A stretch of 64,000 nt of DNA from Desulfocicer sp963675955. GTDB lineage: Bacteria; Desulfobacterota; Desulfobacteria; Desulfobacterales; Desulfobacteraceae. Position numbers and translations under genes: made by a program. The notes below the pieces were generated by a model that was given only the letters and a program-made list of their open reading frames with translations, did no database searches and was not told the DNA's origin. The stretch spans positions 992,001-1,056,000 of the forward strand of contig CAXXVR010000002.1 of NCBI GenBank assembly GCA_963675955.2, given 5' to 3'. How positions within the stretch are numbered: position 1 is the first letter of the stretch; each line of letters opens with the position of its first letter. This document shows, piece by piece, positions 29,501 through 41,500 of this stretch.

Positions 29501-32500
29501 GGCCGATATTGACCCAGATGAGCCATTTGAAGGTTTCGGCATCGACTCGTTCATGATTACCCGGCTGAACGGAAGGCTTGAGGAGCTATTCCCCGAGGTG
29601 CCCAAAACACTGTTCTATGAATACAGAACACTACGGGAATTGACCCGCTATTTTACCAGAGAATACCCCCGGGAGTGCATGGGCTGGGCCGGAATCGAAC
29701 ATGGGGTGGTAAAAGAAAATTCTGTGGAGTCATGCAATTATAAGAAACCCTGCCACAGGTTGCCGATTCCCCAAAGCCCGTTAAGGCATGCAAGGCGCCA
29801 AGGGGACGGCAATGCCGGAATTGCTGGAGAAGGGGGCAAAGAGCCCATCGCAGTCATCGGCATGAGCGGACGCTATCCTTTGGCAAAAAATCTTAAAGCC
29901 TATTGGGAGAATCTTAAGGCGGGAAAGGACTGTATCCGTGAAATACCCGAAGATCGCTGGCCCCTGAACGAATTTTTTCATTCTCATCCCGATGAGGCCG
30001 TGACCCAAGGTAAGAGCTATTGCAAGTGGGGGGGATTTATTGATGACTTTGCTGATTTCGATCCCCTGTTTTTTAATATTTCCCCCAAGGAAGGGATGAA
30101 TATGGATCCCCAGGAACGCCTGTTCATTGAGGTGTGCTGGGAGGTGTTTGAAGATGCAGGTTACACAAAAGAGCGATTCAAAAACGTGTGTGACGGGCGT
30201 GTTGGTGTGTTTGCAGGGATTACCAAAACCGGTTACGAGCTGTACGGCCCGGATTTATGGCGGCGGGGAGAAATAACACATCCCAATACCTCCTTTGCCT
30301 CCCTTGCCAACAGGGTGTCCTTTTTATTTAATTTCAAGGGGCCAAGTATACCCATAGACACCATGTGCTCATCATCTCTGACGGCGATTCATGAAGCCTG
30401 TGAGCATCTCTACCGCAATGAATGTGACATGGCGGTTGCCGGTGGTGTCAATCTTTATCTCCATCCATCCACTTATACCCGGCTTTGTTCCCTGCGAATG
30501 CTCACATGTGACAATAAAAATAAAAGTTTTGGCCAGGGGGGAGATGGTTTTCTGCCGGGTGAAGGTGTGGGAGCGGTATTGCTAAAGCCCCTTGGACAGG
30601 CACTTGAAGACGGTGATCCGATCCATGCCCTGATCCGAGGCACAGGAATCAATCATGGTGGCAGGACAAGCGGATATACGATTCCAAGTCCCGTGGCCCA
30701 GGCAGAACTGATCCGTTCGGTCATGGAAAAGGCGGGGGTGACATCGCGGGAAATAAGTTATGTGGAGGCTCATGGAACAGGAACGGAGCTGGGTGATCCC
30801 ATTGAAATATCTGGACTGACCCAGGCCTTTGGGAAGGATACGCATGATGTAGTCTCCTGTGCCATCGGTTCTGCAAAATCAAATATTGGACATCTGGAAG
30901 CTGCCTCAGGTATTGCAGGTCTTACCAAAATTGTACTCCAGATGCAGCATGGAAAACTTGTGCCCAGCCTGCATGCCGAAACCTTAAATCCAAATATTGA
31001 CTTTCATAAAACCCCCTTTACAGTTCAGCAGAAACTTGAGGACTGGAGACCACCTGAAATAGACGGGAAAAGGGCACCGCGGATTGCCGGCCTTTCCAGT
31101 TTCGGTGCCGGGGGGGCCAATGCCCATGTCATCATTGAAGAATTTCCGGATAGACGGGACGAGATAAAAAATTTTGATCGGCACAATGCTTATGAAAATA
31201 ACGTTGATTCGGCAATTTTTGTACTTTCGGCAAAAAATGAAGATCGCCTTAAGGCATATGCCTTAAGAATGGAACAATCTCTCGATTCTCGGCTCAATCT
31301 GGCGGATGTCACCTATACGGCACAGACTGGTAGAGAACCCATGGACGTGCGCATTGCCATGACAGTTAATTCCGTTGCCCAGATAAAAGAAAAGCTGAAA
31401 GGCTATATTGCAGGTTTAGATGACATTGAGGATTTTTACCAGGGAAGCGTGAGGGGGAACAAGGATACTGCGGTGCTTTTCCAGGCGGATGAGGATCTTC
31501 AGAAGGCTGTCAGCACCTGGGTTGCCAAGGGAAAATATGCCAGACTTCTTGATTTATGGGTACGGGGATTGGCTTTTGACTGGAACCTGCTTTATGAGGG
31601 CAAGATTAAACCAAGGCGCATCAGCCTGCCCACTTATCCTTTTGCAAAAGAACGTTACTGGCCCATTGATAAAAATAGCCTGGGGATGAATGTTGGCGGG
31701 GCAATCCCCTGGAAATCAACAGAGCACATCGCCTCTTTGCAGAAGCAAGAAACCTGTTTAATGACATTTGAAGAATATCTGGCAGACAAACCTCTGAGTG
31801 ATGGGAGGCTTTCGGCAGAAGCCGGGGATACCGTTCGTACACTGGTCTGTCTGCTTGCAAAAACAACACATCAGGAAACGGTTTTGAAAACCTTGAAAAG
31901 GCTTTCTCCGGAAATTGAGGTGGTTTTCGTAACTCTGGACCATCTGAATAATGCCCCGGTAAGGAAAAGGGACGGGGAGGATGCTTATCAAAGAGAAGCA
32001 CGGAACCATTACCGTATTTTCAATGGGAACTACCACTCAATGGAGAATGTCTTTTCTGCCATTGTTCAAGATTATGGTGCCGTTTATGCCGTGCTTTATA
32101 TGCCTGCCCTTGAAGATCCTGAGGTTGTCAGAGATTTCTCGGCTATTGTTTCCTGCATAAAGGCCATGGCTGTGGTCGGATTGACCAATATCCGGTTTTT
32201 ACTGGCGGCTCAGCCTACCCAAGGGCCGGACCGCTGTTATCCGGACTCATGGGTCGGATTTGAACGTTCCCTGGGTCTTGTGATGCCGCGCATGCAATTG
32301 GGTGTGGTAGTTGCAAAAGACGATCCCACCGCCAGCATTGATATGGCGGCATGGACCCAACGGCTCTGGGGAGAAATGTGTGCCGAAAAGATCGAAAGTG
32401 CTGTGTATGAAGGGGATAAAAGGTTTGTTTATCGGATCAGACCAACAAAAATCGGGCATGGCGAAAGCCTTGTCAAACCTAATCATACCTACTTGATTAC

Positions 32501-35500
32501 AGGTGGATGTGGTGGGCTTGGGGGCTTGTTTGCACATCATTTGGTGGAAAAACACACGGTGAACCTGATTCTGACGGGCAGATCTCCCATGGATGAAAAG
32601 AAACAGGCCCTGATAAAAGAAATTAAAACCCACAATCCCAAGGCCCAGGTTGTCTACCTTCAGGCCGATGTGGGTGATCCTGTGGCCATGGGTGAGGGGT
32701 TGGCGGAGTACAAAAGGCGTTTCGGACCCATTGCCGGAGTCATCCATGCAGCTGGCATTGAAGATACTGCCACTATTTTAGATAAAGATATCACAACCTT
32801 TGACGAAACATTACGTCCCAAAATCAGGGGGGTACTGGTTCTGGATGAGGTGTTGAAAGATGAGCCCCTGGATTTTATCTGTTATTTCTCATCTTCATCC
32901 GCCATATTGGGTGATTTTGGATGGTGTGATTATGCTGTTGCCAATCGTTTTCTGATGGCCCATGGGGATTTTAAAAAGGTTCAAAATGCAAAGACATTAC
33001 CCTTTGTGATCCATTGGCCACTTTGGAGGGCCGGGGGCATGGGGTTTGATTCCGAAGACAGTGCAAGGATTTATCTCAAATCCAGCGGCCAGCGTCTTCT
33101 GGAAACCAAAGAGGCTCTTGCATTGTTTGACCGCCTGCTTTCCGGCAAAGGAGGCCAGCATCTGGTACTGGCGGGAGAGCCATCCCGGATCAATGTGTTT
33201 ATGGGGTTTTCCCAGGACCAATCACAGGTGTCCCGGTCCACCAGCACCAGCATCATTTCCGGCAAGGGAAGTCCGACTGAAATGAAACGCTTTTCCGTTA
33301 AAGAGTGTCTGGAACGTGATCTGAAGGATCATATCAGCAAAATTCTGGCCATTCCTTCTGGCCAGCTTGATGTGGATATCAACCTGGCAGAATTTGGCTT
33401 TGACTCCGTTGGTCTGACTGAACTTGGTGCCGGATTATCCGATTTTTACGATATAGAGATCAGTCCTGCCATTTTTTTCGAGTACAACACCATTGAAAAG
33501 CTGGTTGACTACTTAGCTGTAAAATACAGAGATGTTGTCAGTAAATTTTATGGTGGGTCCACCGGAGAGAATAACCTCCTGTCGGCGGTACCGGTGTCCG
33601 GATTACCGCCTGCTTCCATCCTGTCTGGTCCTTTTCTGACAGATAAAGGGAAGATGCCATGGAATTTCCAGGTAAAAAGCGGTGATATGGCGGCCTGGAT
33701 CAAACGCTATCCTGAATGTATCCCCTTGGCAGGTGGGCCTTTGAATGGTGGCGGTGATAAAAAGCCGTGTTTCTGGATTCATCCCCTGACAGGTTCTGTG
33801 GAACCATACCTTAAAATTGCCCGGAATATGGATACCGGTCTGCCGTTTTTTGGTATCCGATCCAAAGGGTTTGGAACCGAACGTGGTTTTCTTGATAACA
33901 TTACTGAAATGGCGCGATATTACATTGAAATCATTTCGGGTATTGATCCGGAAGGCCCGTATCAGCTGGCCGGTTTTTCCATGGGAGGGGTCATTGCTTA
34001 CGAGATGACCAGACAGCTCCAGAAAAAAGGGCAGAAAGTATCGAATCTCCTGTTGCTGGAACCACCGTTTCCATCGGGTACGGCAACTGCAGAAGCGGTG
34101 GATAAGATTGCCATGGATTCGGAAACAATCCTCACCACCGGCAATTTTTTCCTTTACTCTCATTTGAAGAAGACATCTGATTCCAATGACTTTGAGGAAA
34201 GTTGCCTGGTAAATCCGGATATGGCAACCTTGAAAGGTCATGCCCTGATTGAATACCTTGCCGCAGACTGCAGGGAAAAAGGGGTGATGCAGCCCGTGGA
34301 ACTCATCGCTGATACCATTGAAAACATGTGTCTCTCCTTTGCCCATAATAAGAAGGCCTTGGCCTCCCATGGTGTATCGCCTTTGCCTTTTCCCGAAGAG
34401 GTGGATATTTATTATTTTATCCAGCAGGAATCAGATTCCGGGAAAATAGATTTTGAAAAATCAAAAAACCGAAAACGGGGAATCACCGGAACGCACAGCG
34501 GGCATCAGCGTTATCCTCTACATGACGGCACCCGGAAACTGCTGGGAGATGATCTTACCCACGATGAACATCATTATCTGATGTGGAAGAAATTGCTGCC
34601 CGGCCTGAATACCGTGAGGGTGCCGTTAAGCAATCACTTTGACTTTTTATCCAACAGAAAAGGGCTTGACGTCATAATTGACAAATGCCGATCCATATAT
34701 CAGAACAGTTCCAGTAAGGATAACATTGCGTTAAAGATCAAAAAGGATGGGATGACCTCATTGACCGCTTCCAGAAAAGTACAGAACTTTAGAATTAGTG
34801 ATGATTGCAATGATCGGCAGCAAAAAGCGGTGGCCATTGTGGGTATGAGCGGCAGGTTTCCCATGGCCAGAGATCTGGATGAATTCTGGACTCAACTCAG
34901 CCAGGGGTGCGACTGCATCTCTGAGATTCCCAAGGACCGATGGGATTGGAAAGCCCTGTACGGTGACCCCTTGAAAGCGGGCAACAAAACAAAGGTCAAA
35001 TGGGGTGGTTTCATGGACAATGTGGGGGATTTTGATCCCATGTTTTTCGGAATCGCGCCACGGGAAGCTCAGTGGATGGATCCCCAGCAACGTCTTTTAA
35101 TGCTTTATGTCTGGAAGGCCATGGAAGATGCCGGATATTGTGCATCTTCCATGGCCGGAAGCAAAACAGCAATGTTTATCGGAACGGGTGTCAGTGGTTA
35201 CAACAGCCGGATTTATTCCAGCGGGCTGGACCTTGAAGGGTATTATGGCACCGCCATACTTCCCGCAATGGGTCCCAACCGCATGAGTTATTTTCTTGAT
35301 CTCCATGGTCCCAGCGAACCGGTGGATACGACCTGCTCAAGTTCGCTTGTGGCCATATGCAAGGCGGTGGAGGCAATTAAAAGTGGGGTATGTGAATCGG
35401 CCATTGCGGGCGGTGTTAATCTCATCATTGATCCTGCTTTTCATATAAGTCTTGATCGCCTGGGTATGCTTTCCAGGGACGGACGCTGCCGTACCTTTTC

Positions 35501-38500
35501 CGACCAGGCTGACGGGTATGCCAGGGGGGAAGGCGTGGGGATGCTTTTTTTGAAATCCCTTGAAGCTGCAAAACAGGAAGGAAATCATATCTATGGGATT
35601 ATCCGGGGATGCGCCGTGAATCACGGTGGCAGGGCCAATTCCCTGACGGCACCCAACCCCAGGGCGCAAGTTGCGGTTTTAAAAGAGGCTTATGAGAAGG
35701 CTGGGGTTGATCCGGACACGGTGGGGTATATTGAAACCCACGGAACCGGTACGGTCCTGGGAGATCCCATTGAGGTTGAAGCCTTGAAAACTGCATTTAA
35801 GGAACTGGGTCAAAGAAGGGGCTCTTCAGAAGCCCTAAAACCCCATTGTGGTCTGGGTTCTGTTAAAACCAACATCGGACACCTGGAACTTGCAGCAGGA
35901 GTTGCCGGGGTCATAAAAGTTCTGTTACAGATTAAACATAAAACCATCGTCAAAAGTCTCCATTGCGATACTGTAAATCCCCATATCAAACTGGAAGGTT
36001 CTCCTTTTTATATCGCAAAATCATCCCATGACTGGATACCCCGGCAGGACCGGATTCCCAGGCGAGCGGGGATCAGCGCTTTTGGCGCTGGAGGGGTCAA
36101 TGCCCATGTGGTCATAGAAGAATACATGGGTAAAACAGTTGAACCCCCTGTTGAAATTATTGGAGAGGCAGGGTCGGTGTTACCTGCAATTTTTGTACTT
36201 TCGGCAAAAAATGAAGAAAGGCTGAAACAATACGCACTAACAATGGGGGCATTCTTTGATTCAAGCCTGAAAAATGGAACCAGCCCGGCCCTTGTGGATG
36301 TAGCCTTTACCTCCCAGGTCGGCCGGGATGCCATGGAAGAACGGCTGGCCCTGATTGTCGGCTCGGTGGAAGAACTTCGTGATAAGTTGAAAAAGTTCGG
36401 CGCTGGTAACGGTCCCCTGGAGGGAGTTTTTTCCGGAAATGTGAAAAGGGATAAGGAGACCCTGGCCCTGTTCACGGCGGATGATGGCTTTGGGGCAATC
36501 CTTGACAAATGGGTCCGGCTCGGAAATTACCGCAATCTTCTTTCCCTTTGGGTAAAGGGCTTGGATTTTAACTGGTATAAACTCTACGGAAAACAAAGAC
36601 CGGGGCGCATCAGCCTGCCCACCTATCCATTCACCGAAAAACGGTATTGGATCAATGAGCGGTGTGAGGAAAAGAGCACAGGCCGGGGGGCAGACAGGCC
36701 TTTGTCACAACCTCTTTTACACGAACTCAACTCTGCTTTGCCGGCCCGGAACTCCCATTGGGTGTCCACGACTGATGGTTTTTCTCCGGTGGATCATGGG
36801 GGAGGGGCATTCTTGTCACAGTTGCCTGCGGACTTGATGACATTTGAGGAGTACCTTGAACCCCAGAAAATTATCACCGGCCAGGGTCGTTCTGTCAAGA
36901 CATTGCTTTTTTTCCTGACCGAGGCGGACAACGGGGAGTATATTGCGGATGCACTGAAAAAACTGTCCCCTGAAACCCAGGTCTTGTTTATCTCCGGAGG
37001 TGACGATTATGCAAAGGTGTCCCGGAATCATTATCAGGTTTCTAAAATCAACGGTGAAACCTATCAAAAGGCCATTGCCGATATTGTCCGTCATCATGGT
37101 GCCGTAGACGCTGTGATTTATATGTTTGATGCCATCACGGCAGCTGGGGCTAATGTGGATATCTTTTATATCCTTCAGGCCATGGCTGCGGTCAACATAT
37201 CAAGCCCCGTCCGTTTTTTGATGGCAGCTCAGCTTCCGGAAGGACCGGAGTGCTGTTATGCACAATCTTTGGTTGGATTTGAACGATCCCTGCCCATGGT
37301 CATGCCCAGGATGCAATTGGGTGTAATTTACAGAAAAATCAAAAGGATGTTTAAAAACGATGGGGCAGATACGGATACTGTGGCAGATATCACCCATTGG
37401 TTGAAAATTCTTTGGCAGGAGCTTCACGCTCAGAAAATAGAAAGTGCAGTGTATGACCAGGATAAACGCCATGTTTACCGGAACCGGGAGACGACATCTG
37501 AAACCATTGAAAGCCTTGGGGAACTGATTCAACCCCGAAAAACATATTTGATTACCGGTGGATGCGGTGGGCTTGGCGGGTTGCTTGCGCGGTATCTGGT
37601 CAAGAAATATGGTGTTAATCTGATTCTCACGGGTAGATCTCCCATGAATGAAAGCATACAGAATCTGTTGGGAGAGATTAAGGATGAAAACCGCAACGCT
37701 GGAGCCATTTATGTTCAGGCGGATATCTGCAATGCTGATGCAATGAAAAAGGCAATTAAAGATGCAGAGACAGTTTTTGGAAATTTAAGCGGCGTTGTTC
37801 ATGCGGCCGGCATAGAAAGCCAGGTGGATATTTTTGGAAAAGATGTCAATATTTTTAAGAATGTCTTGAATCCTAAGATCGATGGAACCATGGCTCTGGA
37901 TGAAGCCATGAGGGAACAAAACTTGGATTTTATCTGCTACTTTTCATCTGCCTCTGCCATTCTGGGGGATTTTGGTGCATGTGATTACGCCATTGCCAAC
38001 CGCTTTATGGCCGCCTTTGCAGATTATAAAAATGTGGTGCAGTCAAAGGAGAAACACATCGTGATCCATTGGCCCCTCTGGAAAGATGGTGGTATGGGGT
38101 TTGATTTTGACGATGGTACCGAGGTCTACCTTAAATCCAGCGGTCAGCGCCTCCTTGAAACAGGGGAAGGTCTTGAGCTGTTTCATCGTTTGCTTTCCCA
38201 TGACGGAACCAAGCATCTGGTGCTGGCAGGTAAGCCCCAGCGGATTAGGGGTTTTTTAGGTCTGCTGGAAAATGAACCATCCCCGGAAGTAACTCTTATG
38301 CCTTTACGAAGTGGTCGGCGAAAGGAGATGAGGGGTTTCAGCGTGGCCCAATGCCTTGAATATGACTTGAAGGCACATATTGCAAGGCTACTGGGGATTG
38401 ATCTGGATGAATTGGATGCAGATACCAACCTGGCCGATTTTGGATTTGACTCCATTTTGTTTTCAAAATTTGCAGCCGGACTGACTGAATTTTATAAAAC

Positions 38501-41500
38501 AGAGATAACCCCCTCCATCTTTTTTGGAAATCCCACCATTGAACGGCTGGTTCAATATTTTTTAGAGGAGCATGGCGGTGTTGTTGAAGCCTTTTATGCA
38601 GAAGTTGAAAGAGTGCAAGTTCACAACAAATCTGATCAATGTAAAACTGTGGGATCTTTATCAAGTAGTACGTCAGTATTGTCATCATCATCTTCTTCCG
38701 GGCCAAGAAAATCCATGTTGCAATCTGCAGGTTTAGGGGATGCTGTTCCTGAATCCATTGCCATTATAGGAATGAGCGGTCGATTCCCGGAGGCACGCAG
38801 TATTGATGAAATGTGGGAAATTTTAAGCACCGGAAAAGAGGCGGTGTCGGAAATTCCCCTGGAACGTTTTGATTGGCGCGGGTATTACGGAGAAGAAAAA
38901 AATAGTACTGGGCCGGAGATTGTCTCCAACCGTTGTGGAATACTGCCGGGTGTGAGCGAGTTTGATGCCTCATTTTTTGAAATATCTCCCAAAGAAGCAG
39001 CGTGGATGGACCCCAGACAGCGCCTGTTGCTCCAGGAGTCATGGAAGGCACTGGAGGATGCGGGCTACGGACCCTGGCACATCCAAAAGAATCGGATGGG
39101 GGTGTTTGTGGGTATGGAATCCGGAGATTATCGTACCCTTTCCTGTGGTGAAAAGGGTATTACCTCGGATCATGAGGGAGTCTCTGCGGTTCGATTGGCC
39201 TATTTTCTTAATTTCAGCGGGCCCGCCATGGCCATCAATACCGCTTGTTCTTCCGGGCTGGTGGCTGCACATCAAGCCTGCCAGAGCCTTCGCACCGGGG
39301 AATGTGACACCGCCATTGTCGCCGGGGTGAACCTCACACTCAGCCCTGAGACATTTATCTCCCTTGGTAAATCCGGGATGATGTCTCCATCGGGAAGATG
39401 TTTTGCATTTGATAAACGGGCTGACGGTATGGTTCCTGGTGAGGCCGTTGTTTCACTTGTTTTTAAGCGTTTAACAGACGCGGAGAGGGACAATGACCAG
39501 ATATATGCGGTGATCAATGGCAGTGGTATAAATTATGACGGAAGGACCAACGGCATCACCGCCCCGAACCAGAGTGCCCAGGCTGAACTTTTGAAGGCGG
39601 TCTACGATCGTTACCGCATTGATCCTGAAAAAATCACCCATATAGTTACCCATGGAACTGGAACAAAACTTGGTGATTCCATTGAGATCAACGCACTGGT
39701 CGACGCGTTCAAAGGGTATACAAAAAAACCGCGCTTCTGTGCACTGACATCCACAAAAACCAATTTTGGTCATTGTTTTGCGGCCTCGGGTCTGGTGAGC
39801 CTTGTGGGTCTGGTCCAGGCACTTCGGTATGAAACCATACCGGAAAGTATTAACTTCAGTCAGGAAAACGATCATATAAAATGGAGTGAATCCCCATTTT
39901 ATGTGAACGGCACGGCAAGGCCGTGGAACGTGGTTAAGGGAGAACAGCGACTGGGGGCTGTGAGTGCCTTTGGCATGAGTGGTACCAACGTACACATGGT
40001 GGTCCAGAGCCACACCAAAAATACCATGGCGACGGACATGGAGATTAAACCTTGTTATCTGCTTGTTTTTTCAGCTAAACAAGAGGCAGTCCTGGAAGAC
40101 AAGATCAAGGATATGGCAGCTTTTTTCAACAAAAATCATATGGAAACGGCGGATTTGGCTCACATAAGTCTGACACTGTCGATGGGACGTCACCATTTTG
40201 CGCATCGCAGGGCCATTGTGGTTCAGGATTCCGATGATGCTGTCCATGTATTAAATCAATTAATACGCCATGAGAAATCACCTAAGATTTTTAAAGGGGA
40301 AGTTCTCCGTGGATTCAAGGGGCAACAAGCCATTCGAGCCTCTGCCGAAGAGATGCTGAATCAGGCGGCAGACAAAAAATGTGGAAATCAGGCCTACCGT
40401 GAAATCTTGTATGGATTGGCGGAGCTTTATTGTCAGGGATATGACATCCAGCTGAACCGTTTACTGAACCCCGGTAAACCTTCTGATTTTCGTCTGCCTA
40501 CCTATCCGTTTAGAAGGCAACGGCATTGGATTTCAGATCTCGATGTGCTGAAGGTTGAGGATCAGCGTAAGGGAACAAAAAAGGATGGGGTGACCATTGA
40601 CAATAAAGACGCTGTTAAAGATCCAATTGCCTCCAGTACCGGTCATGATGATGCTCAAGATGCAATGGTTTCCACTGCCGGCCATGATCATGCAGCTGCG
40701 GCGATTTCATCTGGGAAAACCGCCTGGATCAAATTGATGCCTCTGTACAGTGATTCCCTTCCTTTGGACGTGCAAAAGGCGCAACCCCGGAAACCGATAA
40801 CCTTATCGGATACAACGGCTGCGTTGCCCGTTTTGCAAACCCTGGATGGGATTCCTGGGAAGGCAGCATCTGGAATCATGCTTGATACATTATCGGATGC
40901 TCAAGCGGATACCAGATTATCTGAAGAATATCCGGTGCACTCCCACGATATTGCCCTTGACCAACCGGTGTCTAAACTGCTGAAGGCAAGCCTGGCAGAG
41001 GCATTGTATATGGATCAGAGTGATATTGATCCGGATATGCCATTTACGGAGATGGGGATGGATTCGATCATCGGAGTGGAATGGATTAAATCCATTAATG
41101 ATGAATTCGGCATTTCCCTTGAGGCCATAAAAATCTATGATTATCCCAATCTTCGTGAATTTGCGGGGTTTTTGGCAAGTAAATTAAGTGTCAAAGGTGA
41201 TGATGGCACAAACGATGCTGATACTTTTGTAAAGCCTGTGCCAGCGCTGCCGCCCAATACACCGAAACCTCTGTCAGCCTTGCCGTCCGCACCGCTGTCC
41301 GGCTTGAGAATCTCAGATGAAGATGTAAGTGACACGCCACCCGGGATAGTGCTTGATATGCCGGGTGCTGGACCGGGTATTGAATCAGCTGACCCAGCAC
41401 ATCTGCCCCGTTCGGAAAATATTACCTTACCCGGATCCTTGCTTAAAAAATTGAAGGCAAGCCTGGCAGAAGCATTGTACATGGATGAGAACGATATTGA

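Noticed and set aside
33603..34370. A 255-codon open frame on the minus strand inside PKS 1
   Set aside because: It is antisense to the internal thioesterase region, whose own frame carries clear catalytic motifs; no support as a gene.
38640..38710. Serine-repeat stretch between ACP4 and KS5, considered as a repeat element
   Set aside because: It is a simple interdomain linker of low complexity with no sign of independent function.
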